In this document: piece after piece, positions 26,548 to 35,997 of the stretch | Layout: each line of letters begins with the position of its first letter | Numbering within the stretch: the stretch's first letter is position 1 | From: an uncultured Ulvibacter sp. | Lineage (GTDB): Bacteria; Bacteroidota; Bacteroidia; Flavobacteriales; Flavobacteriaceae | Assembly (NCBI GenBank): GCA_943789105.1 | Contig: CALSSW010000001.1 | Span: 620,001-684,000, forward strand | Direction of reading: 5' to 3' | Length of the DNA: 64,000 nt | The notes under the pieces: model-generated | Told to the model about the DNA's origin: nothing | Database searches by the model: none | What the model saw: only the letters and a program-made list of their open reading frames with translations | Program-made: the position numbers and the translations under genes

Positions 26548-26762
26548 ATATCTGTGGTTTTTTAATTTTATTTCCGCTATGATTACATTGTAAAAGTAAA
26601 TAATGTTTCATGCTTTAATGTTAAAGTTAAACAAAAATATCAAGCGTTATATTTTTTTGAATTCTCTTAATTTGAGGTCTAAAACTATAGAATCTTAGAT
26701 TATAGCAGTGGTTTATTATTAATTGTTTAAATTGCTTCCCTAATTAACAAACACTTTATATT

Positions 26763-27695
26763 ATGAAAAAAAGTATACTTTTTATTGCCCTTTTACTCTG
26801 CATAGGTTCAGTAAATGCTCAAGATTATTTAGATATTTTCAAAGCCTCTTTCTCCTCAGCAAGTTTAGGGAATGTTGATAATGAAAATGCCGAGACAGAT
26901 GTAACTAACACAAATATTGAACTTTACATGCCCATACCAATTACTCAAAAGGCTGTTATTCTTGCAGGTTTTACCTATGAAAATACAGGCCTAGGTAATA
27001 TGTTTTTTGATTTTGGTGAATCACAGTATGATTTTGTGGATGGAAGCAAGAATTTAATCATGACAAGACTCAATCTAGGTGTGAAGATCAACCATGGTAA
27101 CAAGTGGAGTGGTACTTATGTAGCGTTGCCAAAACTAGCATCAGATTTCAATGATCTTGGATCAGATGATTTTCAGATGGGTGGTCTTGCCTTGTTAGAG
27201 AAGAAATACTCTAGCAGAAAGGTTCTTAAATTTGGTGCTTACGTGTCCTCAGAGAATTTTGGTACAACCGTTACACCAATAATTGGTCTTTGGTACAAAT
27301 CAAAAAATAGTAAGTTTTACGTAAATGCCACTCTACCTATACGCGCAGATGTAAACTACTCTTTAACAGATGCCTTTAGTTTGGGAGCTAACTTATTGTC
27401 TTCAGTTAAATCTTATAACCTTTCTAATGAAAGAAATTCAGAATATTATGTTCAAGAAGAGTCTATTCGACTCTCTGCTTTTGCAGCCTACGGATTTTTA
27501 AATGATATGCTTATTGTACGTGCAAGAGTTGGTCTAGATACTACAGATTATGCTCTTTATGATAAAGATGCCTTAAGTGTTGTACAAGTACTTACAAAAC
27601 AAATAGGTAACAGAAAAGACGAAGATAGAAGAAACTCAGAGTTTGCCGCAGCTCCTTTTGTTGGATTAGACTTTATTTTTAGAGTTGGTTTATAA
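26763..27695 (+). CDS. Outer-membrane beta-barrel protein (DUF6268-like)
   Basis: 310 residues with signal peptide LLCIGSVNAQ. The rest has alternating beta strands with aromatic residues (AVILAGFTYENTG, IMTRLNLGVKI, KVLKFGAYVSS, FYVNATLPIRADVNYSL) and ends in FVGLDFIFRVGL, a typical outer-membrane C-terminal strand. It looks like the DUF6268 family, whose function is unknown. It stands alone between the photolyase array and a T9SS protein and is followed by a strong terminator. Confidence 0.75.
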   Translation: MKKSILFIALLLCIGSVNAQDYLDIFKASFSSASLGNVDNENAETDVTNTNIELYMPIPITQKAVILAGFTYENTGLGNMFFDFGESQYDFVDGSKNLIMTRLNLGVKINHGNKWSGTYVALPKLASDFNDLGSDDFQMGGLALLEKKYSSRKVLKFGAYVSSENFGTTVTPIIGLWYKSKNSKFYVNATLPIRADVNYSLTDAFSLGANLLSSVKSYNLSNERNSEYYVQEESIRLSAFAAYGFLNDMLIVRARVGLDTTDYALYDKDALSVVQVLTKQIGNRKDEDRRNSEFAAAPFVGLDFIFRVGL

Positions 27696-27757
27696 AACAT
27701 ATTTTTATTTCATCGTTTCTTGTAAACTTTGAGATTGTCATTAAAATATACCAAGCA

Positions 27758-27795
27758 TAAAAATCCCGCATCCTTTTTGGATGCGGGATTTTTTG
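27758..27795. terminator. Terminator after the DUF6268-like gene
   Basis: AAAAATCCCGCATCC / GGATGCGGGATTTTT stem with a short TTTTT loop; bidirectional, between convergent genes. Confidence 0.9.
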
Positions 27796-27829
27796 CATAT
27801 GATAGTGCTTTGTTTACCATTGTTAAAGA

Positions 27830-28720
27830 CTATTGAACTAGTGCTTTTAATATCTGATGGGTAGTGTCTTGAGATTTTAATATAATTAAATACATAGCCG
27901 GTTTATAACTTGAAAGGTTTAGGGTTAACGTATTTTGATGCCTTACATTAAACCGCTGCAGGAGTTGCCCGTTTAAGTTATATACATCTAAATAGGTAAA
28001 TGGCTCAATATTAATTACAGAAAATTCGTTTACAATTGGGCTACTAATAACTTTACTGTTATTTATAGTTGTTTGGATTTGTGGTTTGTCTAGAATAATG
28101 TTTTCACAATCTTCAATAATGTCTAGATCTGCATAAAAAGAGACTCCGTCTTTAAACACGCAAGCTACTCTTCCTGCTGAATTAACATTAGGGTCTCCAC
28201 CCGGGGCATTAATTAACGATAGTGACCCAACACCCTCTACCCAAATTGCATCGTTTTCACTGATTGTATTAGAGGTAGCCGGAGATAGATAAAAATGGCG
28301 GTATAGGTTTAAATCTACAAGTGGAAGTAGTGTAATGGCATCCACTTTATAGTAACCTGCATCTTCTAGAAAGGGAGAGGCAGGGTTTTTAATGTTTATT
28401 GAGTCTCCAACCTCTAGGGAGAAATCGTATAGAAGATAATCTCTACTGCCACTAGGCAGAATGGTTTTTAAGTACACTTTTTTTTCAGTAACATCTTCTC
28501 TGAGTAAAAACCCCCTTGATATGAAATGGTATCCGTCAAGCACTTTATAATTCATTGCATCTACTATGGTGTCTCCATTTGTGTAATATATATCTGTAGA
28601 GCAGCCACTAAAACAATACCGAACACTCCATTGGTTGTAAGTATCTAATAATGGTGTGTACTCTTGGCAAACCGCTAGATTAGATAAAAACAGCAATAGT
28701 ATGTAAAGTGATTTTTTCAT
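27830..28720 (-). CDS. Secreted protein with T9SS type A sorting domain
   Basis: 296 residues with signal peptide LLFLSNLAVCQ. The middle (about 20-200) is a beta-rich region of unknown family containing WSVRYCFSGCSTDIYYTNGDT and ASPFLEDAGYYKV. From about 225 the C-terminal sorting domain is clear: FSVINIEPFTYLDVYNLNGQLLQRF and ending with KPAMYLIILKSQDTTHQILKALVQ. This predicts export and cell-surface attachment by the type IX system. No enzymatic motif is visible, so function is unknown. Confidence 0.8.
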   Translation of the reverse strand: MKKSLYILLLFLSNLAVCQEYTPLLDTYNQWSVRYCFSGCSTDIYYTNGDTIVDAMNYKVLDGYHFISRGFLLREDVTEKKVYLKTILPSGSRDYLLYDFSLEVGDSINIKNPASPFLEDAGYYKVDAITLLPLVDLNLYRHFYLSPATSNTISENDAIWVEGVGSLSLINAPGGDPNVNSAGRVACVFKDGVSFYADLDIIEDCENIILDKPQIQTTINNSKVISSPIVNEFSVINIEPFTYLDVYNLNGQLLQRFNVRHQNTLTLNLSSYKPAMYLIILKSQDTTHQILKALVQ

Positions 28721-28939
28721 ATAAGTAGTAAATGTATAAAATGTTTACGTTGTTTGAAGTTAAAGTAAAATTAAATAAGTAGGGCGCAACAAAACAATAA
28801 CTTGGGGCTTCGCTGTGCTAATTTAACAAATAGTAGCGCCAGATACTGCTTCTTCTATTGTTAGAAAATATGTAGCAGAGGTAATTAAACCCTTAGAATA
28901 AAACGCTTTATTTTATCCTTAAAAATGGTATAAAATAAA

Positions 28940-28968
28940 ACCCCGTTAACAATTTGTTTACGGGGCTA
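28940..28968 (-). terminator. Terminator after tRNA-Ser
   Basis: CCCCGTTAAC / GTTTACGGGG stem with flanking A/T runs, just after the 3' end of the minus-strand tRNA. Confidence 0.75.
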
Positions 28969-28973
28969 TTTTG

Positions 28974-29058
28974 CGGAGAGTAAGGGATTCGAACCCCTGG
29001 AGGTGTGACCCTCAACAGTTTTCAAGACTGCCGCATTCGACCACTCTGCCAACTCTCC
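28974..29058 (-). tRNA. tRNA-Ser (anticodon TGA)
   Basis: An 85-base tRNA with acceptor stem GGAGAGT/ACTCTCC and discriminator G. The anticodon stem-loop GCAGTCTTGAAAACTG reads TGA in the loop, decoding UCA (and likely UCN by wobble). A long class II variable arm (GTTGAGGGTCACACCTCC) is typical of serine tRNA. The T-loop GGTTCGAATCC is canonical. CCA is not encoded. Confidence 0.97.
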
Positions 29059-29180
29059 AAAGTGTCTATTGAGGCTATATACCTCAACGCGGCTGCAAAT
29101 ATAACAAGCTTTTTTCTAGTAGACAATCTTTAGTTTTAAAATTTCAAAAAATTGTATAACACAAATTTTAAAAACCTCAC

Positions 29181-29188
29181 TACCTTTG
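29181..29188 (+). promoter_or_regulatory. Likely -7 element (TACCTTTG) very close to a start codon
   Basis: A perfect TAnnTTTG only four bases before the ATG at 29193. If used, the message would be almost leaderless. A -33 TTTG at the right spacing is not seen, so this is moderate evidence. Confidence 0.45.
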
Positions 29189-29192
29189 TATT

Positions 29193-29945
29193 ATGGAACA
29201 TTGGTACTATTATCCTTTACTAATTGTAGTTGGTTTTATTGTAGGTTTTATAAATACTGTTGCTGGCGGTGGCTCCTTACTTTCATTGCCAGTACTCATA
29301 TTTATGGGCTTGCCCCCAACACTCGCTAATGGTACCAACAGGGTTGCAATTGTCATACAAACGGCTCTTGCCACTGCGGGCTTTAGAAGCAAAGGTGTTA
29401 GTACGTTTCCTTTTAATATATACCTTGGTATTGCTGCTTTTTTTGGTAGCCTGCTGGGAGCTAAAATTGCTGTAGATATAGACGAGGCTATTTTTAATAA
29501 GGTGCTGGCCATTATTATGGCTGCGGTTATTTTGATTATCATTTTTAAGCCAAAAACCAATCTAACTAATTTACAAGAGCGCCTTACCGGTAAATATCTT
29601 TGGCTGGGTATTATTGTTTTTTTCTTTTTGGGTATTTATGGAGGTTTTATTAATGCTGGCATAGGTTTTTTAATCATTTTGTATTTGCATTATTCACATT
29701 ATATGAGTTTGGTTAGGGTAAATGCTACCAAAGTATTTGTAGTATTTATATATACCCTTGGCGCATTGGCCGTATTTATATTTAATGATAAAGTAGACTT
29801 TAAAATAGGACTTATTTTAGCAATTGGAAATGCTGCAGGGGCTTGGGTGTCAAGTCGTCTTTCAGTTAAAAAAGGGGATGGGTTTATTCGCGCCTTTTTA
29901 ATTGTTATGGTGAGTATTATGGCCATTAAGCTTTGGTTTTTTTAA
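29193..29945 (+). CDS. TSUP-family (TauE/SafE) permease
   Basis: 250 residues with about eight hydrophobic segments. The family signature GFINTVAGGGSLLSLPVL is at residues 16-33, and its internal repeat GGFINAGIGFLIILYL occurs near residue 150, consistent with the duplicated 4+4 helix topology. Members export or import sulfite, sulfoacetate, sulfonates or other anions; no partner gene hints at the substrate here. Monocistronic, directly after tRNA-Ser. Confidence 0.9.
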   Translation: MEHWYYYPLLIVVGFIVGFINTVAGGGSLLSLPVLIFMGLPPTLANGTNRVAIVIQTALATAGFRSKGVSTFPFNIYLGIAAFFGSLLGAKIAVDIDEAIFNKVLAIIMAAVILIIIFKPKTNLTNLQERLTGKYLWLGIIVFFFLGIYGGFINAGIGFLIILYLHYSHYMSLVRVNATKVFVVFIYTLGALAVFIFNDKVDFKIGLILAIGNAAGAWVSSRLSVKKGDGFIRAFLIVMVSIMAIKLWFF

Positions 29946-30046
29946 AAGCTATTTGCTGTTTAGACCATAGATAGCTCACTTTATAATAGTATTTTTATAC
30001 CTTATTTATAATTTTCTTAACCCTTACTTGTCCAACTCCTTTTACT

Positions 30047-30820
30047 ATGAATACAAGACAACAACAACTACAAGCTTTCGATAGATTACTGACCATAATG
30101 GACCAGTTAAGAGAGCAGTGCCCCTGGGATAAAAAACAGACCATGGAGAGTTTGCGTCATCTCACCATAGAAGAGACTTATGAGTTAGGAGATGCTATCT
30201 TAGACAATAACTTAGAGGAAGTAAAAGGAGAGTTGGGAGATTTGTTGTTACACATTGTGTTTTATGCAAAAATTGCCAGTGAAACAGATGCCTTTGATAT
30301 TGCAGATGTTTCCAATGAAATTTGCGAGAAACTAATTTCCAGACATCCTCATATTTATGGAGACCTTAGGGTAACAAATGAAAAACAAGTAAAACAAAAC
30401 TGGGAAAATTTAAAACTAAAAGAAGGGAAAACTAGCGTTTTACAAGGTGTGCCAAAATCACTGCCTGCGCTGGTTAAAGCCATCAGAATTCAAGACAAAG
30501 TAGCAGGTGTTGGTTTTGATTGGGAACATCCAGAACAGGTTTTTGAAAAACTGCAAGAAGAGCTTGCCGAGTTAAAAGTTGAGGTAGCTGCCAAAAACCA
30601 GCAAAAGATGGAAGCTGAGTTTGGTGATGTTTTGTTTTCTATGATTAATTATGCTCGTTTTTTGAACATTGATCCAGAAAATGCCCTTGAGCGTACCAAT
30701 AAAAAATTCATCAAACGTTTTCAGTATCTAGAGAAAATGGCCAGCCAGCAGGGTAAAGCTCTTAAAGACATGACATTGAAGGAGATGGACGTATATTGGG
30801 AGCAGGCCAAGACTCTTTAA
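30047..30820 (+). CDS. mazG: Nucleoside triphosphate pyrophosphohydrolase MazG
   Basis: Splits nucleoside triphosphates to monophosphates and pyrophosphate, clearing aberrant nucleotides and, in E. coli, lowering ppGpp stress. 257 residues with two MazG repeats: the first contains CPWDKKQTMESLRHLTIEETYELGDAI and ELGDLLLHIVF, the second KLQEELAELKVEV and EAEFGDVLFSMINY, with the ExxE and ExxD metal motifs. Full length for the family. bshA follows after 95 bases. Confidence 0.95.
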   Translation: MNTRQQQLQAFDRLLTIMDQLREQCPWDKKQTMESLRHLTIEETYELGDAILDNNLEEVKGELGDLLLHIVFYAKIASETDAFDIADVSNEICEKLISRHPHIYGDLRVTNEKQVKQNWENLKLKEGKTSVLQGVPKSLPALVKAIRIQDKVAGVGFDWEHPEQVFEKLQEELAELKVEVAAKNQQKMEAEFGDVLFSMINYARFLNIDPENALERTNKKFIKRFQYLEKMASQQGKALKDMTLKEMDVYWEQAKTL

Positions 30821-30914
30821 AATACTTTACAAAGATGTAATCTATTAGTAGTATTTTTATAGTTCTATAAAATACCTATGTTACTACATTAATTAAAACC
30901 AGAAAGCCTTAAAT

Positions 30915-32051
30915 ATGAAAATAGCAATAGTTTGTTATCCAACCTTTGGAGGAAGTGGCGTAGTAGCCACAGAATTAGGTCTAGCACTTGCAGATCACGG
31001 CCATGAGGTTCATTTTATTACTTACAAACAACCAGTGCGTTTAGATTTACTTTCCAAGAAAATCTATTTTCATGAAGTTACCATACCAAAATACCCATTG
31101 TTTAAATACCAACCCTATGAGTTAGCCCTTTCAAGTAAGCTAGTAGATATGGTTAAATTATATCAAATAGATATTATGCACGTTCATTATGCAATACCTC
31201 ATGCTTATGCAGGGTATATGGCTAAACAAATGTTGGCCCAGGCAGGTATTGAAATTCCTATGGTTACCACCTTGCACGGTACAGATATTACCTTGGTAGG
31301 AAATCACCCTTTCTACAAACCAGCGGTAACTTTCAGTATCAACAATAGTGACTGTGTGACGTCTGTCTCTCAAAGTTTAAAAGATGATACCTTGCGTTTG
31401 TTTGATATTAAAAAGATAATTAATGTGGTCCCTAATTTTATCGATACACAGCGTTTTGAAAACCAATTCACAGATTGTCAACGCTCTATTATGGCTTTGC
31501 CCCAGGAGCGTATTATTACCCATGTTAGTAATTTAAGACCCGTTAAACGGGTGCAAGATGTAATTCAAATATTTAATTTGGTACAAAAACAGATTCCTTC
31601 CAAATTACTAATCGTTGGAGAGGGACCAGAAAAAGAGCCTGCAGAAGCCTTAGCAGAATCCCTAGGTATTGCAGATAAAGTTGTATTTCTTGGAAACAGT
31701 AATGAGGTGGATAAAATAGTATGTTTTTCAGATCTTTTTCTGTTACCCTCAGAGAAAGAGAGCTTTGGTCTAGCAGCCCTAGAGGCAATGGCCAGCGGAG
31801 TACCAATTATATCTAGTGATACAGGAGGACTCCCAGAGGTTAACATTGCAGGAGAGAGTGGTTATTTAAGTGCTGTAGGAAATATTAAAGAAATGGCAGC
31901 AAATGCCATAAAGATTTTAAAAGATGATGCTACTCTAGCCAGTTTTAAAGCAAATGCAAAGAAATCTTCTCTGCGCTTTGATACAAAACTAGTAGTCCCT
32001 CAATATGAGGCTTTGTATGAGCGTGCGCTTTTAAAGCCTGCAGTGGTTTAA
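30915..32051 (+). CDS. bshA: N-acetyl-alpha-D-glucosaminyl L-malate synthase (bacillithiol biosynthesis)
   Basis: GT4-family glycosyltransferase that joins UDP-GlcNAc and malate in the first step of bacillithiol synthesis. 378 residues. The start MKIAIVCYPTFGGSGVVATELG and HVHYAIPHAYA are typical of BshA, as is the donor-binding segment EKESFGLAALEAMASGVPIISSDTGGLPE with its two Glu residues. Bacillithiol rather than glutathione would be the low-molecular-weight thiol, which fits the Cys-type peroxidase at 20.7 kb. BshB and BshC are not in this window. Confidence 0.92.
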   Translation: MKIAIVCYPTFGGSGVVATELGLALADHGHEVHFITYKQPVRLDLLSKKIYFHEVTIPKYPLFKYQPYELALSSKLVDMVKLYQIDIMHVHYAIPHAYAGYMAKQMLAQAGIEIPMVTTLHGTDITLVGNHPFYKPAVTFSINNSDCVTSVSQSLKDDTLRLFDIKKIINVVPNFIDTQRFENQFTDCQRSIMALPQERIITHVSNLRPVKRVQDVIQIFNLVQKQIPSKLLIVGEGPEKEPAEALAESLGIADKVVFLGNSNEVDKIVCFSDLFLLPSEKESFGLAALEAMASGVPIISSDTGGLPEVNIAGESGYLSAVGNIKEMAANAIKILKDDATLASFKANAKKSSLRFDTKLVVPQYEALYERALLKPAVV

Positions 32052-32135
32052 TTTTTTACAATCACCTATTTTTTTGATGTAAAATAGTGTTATGTTACCT
32101 GTAATAATGCTATTTTTAGACATCAATATCTTATT

Positions 32136-35030
32136 TTGAAACAGCTTCTGCAAGAATTACAAAACCAGTTAAAAGGGACGCTCTTTTTTGACGATTTACA
32201 CAAAACCATCTACGCTACAGATGCCTCTGTGTATCGTAAAATACCATTGGCAGTTGCCTACCCTTCAGGCAATCAAGACATACAGCAATTAGTTCATTTT
32301 TCACAAAAAAATGCGATTTCCTTAATCCCAAGAACAGCAGGAACATCACTAGCTGGGCAATGTGTGGGTGAAGGCATTGTTGTGGATGTCTCAAAACATT
32401 TTACTGAAATTATAGCCCTAGATAAAGCTGCAAAAACAGTGAGGGTTCAGCCCGGTGTTATTAGAGATGATCTCAATAATTATCTAAAACCTTATGGTCT
32501 ATTTTTTGGACCTAATACATCCACATCAAACAGGTGTATGATTGGTGGTATGGTAGGTAATAATTCTAGCGGAACCACTTCAATTCAGTATGGAGTTACC
32601 AGAGATAAGGTTTTGGCTTTAGACTGTATATTGTCTGACGGGTCCCAGGTTTGTTTTTCTAGTATTTCTAAAGAAACATTTATAGAAAAAACAAAACTAG
32701 ACTCTCTTGAGGGATCTATCTATAAAAAGCTTCATGGTGTATTAGATAGTAAAGAGGTACAACAAGAAATTCGAAAGCAGTTTCCTAAACCAGAAATTCA
32801 TAGGCGCAATACTGGATATGCCCTTGATGAACTTATAGATACAGTTATTTTTGGTGGTAACAACGCTTTTAATATGTGTAAAATTTTGGCAGGTAGCGAG
32901 GGTACCCTAGCCTTTACAACTGCCATCACCTTGCAGCTTGATACCTTACCTCCAGAGAAAACAGCCATGTTGGTTACTCATTATGATAGCCTAGAAAAAG
33001 GACTGCTAGATGTAGTGCATGCCATGAAACATGAGCTGTATTGTTGTGAGCTAATGGATGATATTATATTAGAGCGTACCAAAGAAAATACGACGTATCT
33101 CCCGTATCGTTTTTTTGTAAAAGGGACACCAAAAGCCATGTTGTTTCTCGAAGTGAAGGCAGCTACAGCCCCAGTACTGGAAGATAAACTCACCGCTTTG
33201 CAAACAACATTAAACAAAGAAAAATTAAGCTACCATACTGTAGTATTGTATGATCAGGATGTTTTAAAGGCGCTACATTTAAGAAAGGCAGGGCTTGGCC
33301 TTTTGGGAAATATGGTGGGAGATAAAAAGGCAGTTGCTTGTATAGAAGATACTGCTGTTGCCCTTGAGGATTTACCAAGTTACATAAAAGAGTTTACGGC
33401 CATCATGAAATCCTACAAACAAAAGGTGGTGTATTATGCCCATGCTGGAGCAGGGGAGCTGCATTTACGTCCTATATTAAATTTAAAAACCCAGCAAGGG
33501 GTTTCCTATTTCAGGAGTATTACTACAGACGTGGCGCATTTAGTAAAAAAATATAAGGGTTCTTTCTCTGGAGAGCATGGAGATGGTATTGTACGCTCAG
33601 AATTTATACCCATTGTTATTGGAGAAAAAAATTATGCGCTGCTTAGTGTTGTGAAAAAAGCTTTTGATCCTAATTATATATTCAATCCAGGAAAGATAAC
33701 AGCACCATTTAAAATGGATGTTTCTCTGCGTAACGATTATAAACAGGATCCCCCAACAATAGATACAGCCTTTAATTTTGATGATTCTCAAGGAATTCTC
33801 AGGTTAGCAGAAAAATGTAACGGTAGTGGTGATTGTAGAAAATCTGCGGCTGCAAGTGGTATGATGTGCCCTAGCTATCATGCAACAAAAAACGAAAAAG
33901 ATACCACAAGGGCCAGAGCAAACGTACTTAGAGAGGTATTAACTACCAATGATGCCAAAAATAAATTTGATTCATCACAGCTCAAAGAGGTGTTTGATTT
34001 ATGCATTAGCTGTAAAGCATGTGGGAGTGAGTGTCCAAGTAATGTTGATATGGCAACTAGCAAAGCAGAATTTTTATATCAATATCAAAAAATACATGGC
34101 GTCTCTAGAAGCACAAAATTATTTGCACAAAGCAGCAAATACACCTCCCTTGCCGCCAAAATACCGACTCTTTCAAATGCCTTATACACCAATAAAACTA
34201 GCGCTAGAATTATCAAAACAATAGCAGGAGTTGCTCCACAGCGTAGCTTGCCAAAACTCAACCTTTGGAAAAGACGGGAAAAACAAGTTCCTGTAAGCCC
34301 AAATGGTAAAAAAGTACTTTTATATATTGATGAGTTTTCAAAATATTTGGATGGTAGTATTACCCAAGATGCTATTGATTTACTCCTTGGGTTAGGGTAT
34401 GAGGTAGCTGTTGTAGATCATTTAGATAGTGCTAGGGCTTTAATTAGTAAAGGCTTTCTTCAGCAGGCTAAAGTGTGTGCTACACAAAACATATCCTATT
34501 TTAAATCTAGAGTTTCTAAAACAATACCACTGCTAGGGATAGAGCCCTCGGCAATATTGGGTTTTAGAGATGAGTTTTTACGCTTGGTAGATGATAGCGA
34601 TGCTGCTAGTTATGTCTGTGAGCATGTATATCTTTTAGAAGAATTTTTGGCCTCAGAGTTTGAAAAAGGAGTAGTTTCTAAAATACTTTTTACACAGGCC
34701 TCTGCCCAGATTAAAATACACGCGCATTGCCATCAAAAAGCCTTATCAAATCAAAAACATACCTTTGATATTTTAAACTTTCCAACCCACTATAGCCCAA
34801 CATTAATAACCTCAGGATGTTGCGGAATGGCAGGTAGCTTTGGGTATGAAAAAGAACATTATGACGTGAGTATGCAAATAGGTAATTTGCGTTTATTCCC
34901 GGCAATTAAAAAGGCTTCAAAAACTACAATTATAGCTGCCAACGGGACAAGTTGTAGACATCAAATAAAAGATGGAACACAGCGCCAGGCGCTACATCCT
35001 ATTACTATTTTAAAAAATGCATTGGCTTAG
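32136..35030 (+). CDS. FAD-linked oxidase fused to Fe-S/CCG domain protein (GlcD-GlcF-like)
   Basis: 964 residues beginning at TTG (32136). N-terminal FAD_binding_4 domain with IPRTAGTSLAGQCVG and TSNRCMIGGMVGNNSSGTTS, then the FAD oxidase C-terminal domain with HAGAGELHLRP. Around 560-580 and 622-636 lie two cysteine clusters (CNGSGDCRKS..., CISCKACGSECPSN) for iron-sulfur centres. The C-terminus carries CCG-type motifs HAHCHQKAL and TSGCCGMAG. Such fusions oxidise D-2-hydroxyacids (lactate, glycolate or hydroxyglutarate) and feed quinones; the substrate is undetermined. Its stop overlaps that of the convergent lipoprotein gene by four bases. Confidence 0.88.
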   Translation: MKQLLQELQNQLKGTLFFDDLHKTIYATDASVYRKIPLAVAYPSGNQDIQQLVHFSQKNAISLIPRTAGTSLAGQCVGEGIVVDVSKHFTEIIALDKAAKTVRVQPGVIRDDLNNYLKPYGLFFGPNTSTSNRCMIGGMVGNNSSGTTSIQYGVTRDKVLALDCILSDGSQVCFSSISKETFIEKTKLDSLEGSIYKKLHGVLDSKEVQQEIRKQFPKPEIHRRNTGYALDELIDTVIFGGNNAFNMCKILAGSEGTLAFTTAITLQLDTLPPEKTAMLVTHYDSLEKGLLDVVHAMKHELYCCELMDDIILERTKENTTYLPYRFFVKGTPKAMLFLEVKAATAPVLEDKLTALQTTLNKEKLSYHTVVLYDQDVLKALHLRKAGLGLLGNMVGDKKAVACIEDTAVALEDLPSYIKEFTAIMKSYKQKVVYYAHAGAGELHLRPILNLKTQQGVSYFRSITTDVAHLVKKYKGSFSGEHGDGIVRSEFIPIVIGEKNYALLSVVKKAFDPNYIFNPGKITAPFKMDVSLRNDYKQDPPTIDTAFNFDDSQGILRLAEKCNGSGDCRKSAAASGMMCPSYHATKNEKDTTRARANVLREVLTTNDAKNKFDSSQLKEVFDLCISCKACGSECPSNVDMATSKAEFLYQYQKIHGVSRSTKLFAQSSKYTSLAAKIPTLSNALYTNKTSARIIKTIAGVAPQRSLPKLNLWKRREKQVPVSPNGKKVLLYIDEFSKYLDGSITQDAIDLLLGLGYEVAVVDHLDSARALISKGFLQQAKVCATQNISYFKSRVSKTIPLLGIEPSAILGFRDEFLRLVDDSDAASYVCEHVYLLEEFLASEFEKGVVSKILFTQASAQIKIHAHCHQKALSNQKHTFDILNFPTHYSPTLITSGCCGMAGSFGYEKEHYDVSMQIGNLRLFPAIKKASKTTIIAANGTSCRHQIKDGTQRQALHPITILKNALA

Positions 35031-35833
35031 TTTCCTATCTCAAAACTAGTTAAGGTAGCGGTGCTAACAGATGTATTTTGCTCTGGTAGCGGAATTTCTA
35101 AACCTGGGATGCCACTTAAATCCTCAAGGGTATAATCTACCGTTTCTTTAGAAAATACCAGCCCTATATTTGCAGCATAATAATTTTCTACTACTAACAC
35201 ATCTTGAGAGCTTAAAATAGGAAGAGATAGGGTTGTGCCACCTACTTGAACCTGTGTGCTAATTTCTAGGTTCAATACAATGTTAGACTGTATTACATCT
35301 GTGTATGTTTGGGTATTGGTGGTGTAAGAGGATAATATCTGCTCTTGTGTAGTTATAGATGTATATTCAATAATAATAGGGAGTTCCATAATAGTTTCCT
35401 CAAATGAACCTGTTATTATGTTAAGCTGTGTTCCGTTAAGAGCATTTGGATCAAACAACACGGCATTGTTTAGTGTAATGCTAATATCTGGAAATCCTTC
35501 TATTGGGACACCGCCTAGAGTTCCATTTACGATAAGTTTTCCTGAGTCATTTCTAACAAGATTTTGCGTGAGTAAGCCTACCATAAAGCCGCCAGGATTT
35601 AACTCTTGGGTATCTAGGTTTGTGTACTGTACACCATTTTCTTGTTGTGTTCCAACAACAAACATGTTGTCTTGATTGTTTTGATTTTCACTCTCATTGG
35701 TATAACTCCATGATGAGTTTGAGCTCAGTGGGAAATACGCTGCAGTATTATTGATACTTGGTGGGGTATCATCCTCACCACAAGAAATTAGACCTAAAGT
35801 TAAGATAGTAAGGCTCAGTAAAGAATATTTCAT
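35027..35833 (-). CDS. Lipoprotein of unknown function
   Basis: The ATG at 35833 is chosen because it yields a good lipoprotein signal (LTLGLISC, then GEDDTPPS); a longer start adds 18 residues that look non-signal. 268 residues, beta-rich with many Asn/Thr/Ser and repeated Ile/Leu spacing, e.g. YFPLSSNSSWSYTNESENQNN. No domain with assigned function is recognised. It overlaps the stop of the GlcD-GlcF-like gene by four bases (TTAG) but reads in the opposite direction. Confidence 0.8.
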   Translation of the reverse strand: MKYSLLSLTILTLGLISCGEDDTPPSINNTAAYFPLSSNSSWSYTNESENQNNQDNMFVVGTQQENGVQYTNLDTQELNPGGFMVGLLTQNLVRNDSGKLIVNGTLGGVPIEGFPDISITLNNAVLFDPNALNGTQLNIITGSFEETIMELPIIIEYTSITTQEQILSSYTTNTQTYTDVIQSNIVLNLEISTQVQVGGTTLSLPILSSQDVLVVENYYAANIGLVFSKETVDYTLEDLSGIPGLEIPLPEQNTSVSTATLTSFEIGN

Positions 35834-35940
35834 AATTGTATGTTTTGAAGCAAATATATCAAAAACAATGAGATTGTAAGTATTCAATACCCAAGATTGC
35901 TGCGTTTGTATAACTATTTAAATTCTTAAAAACTAGACAA

Positions 35941-35975
35941 AAAAAGAGCAATTAACAGTGGTAATTGCTCTTTTT
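35941..35975 (-). terminator. Terminator after rpoD
   Basis: AAAAAGAGCAATTA / TAATTGCTCTTTTT stem with a short loop, just after the rpoD stop. Confidence 0.9.
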
Positions 35976-35997
35976 AAGTATCATGTATTACACCTAT

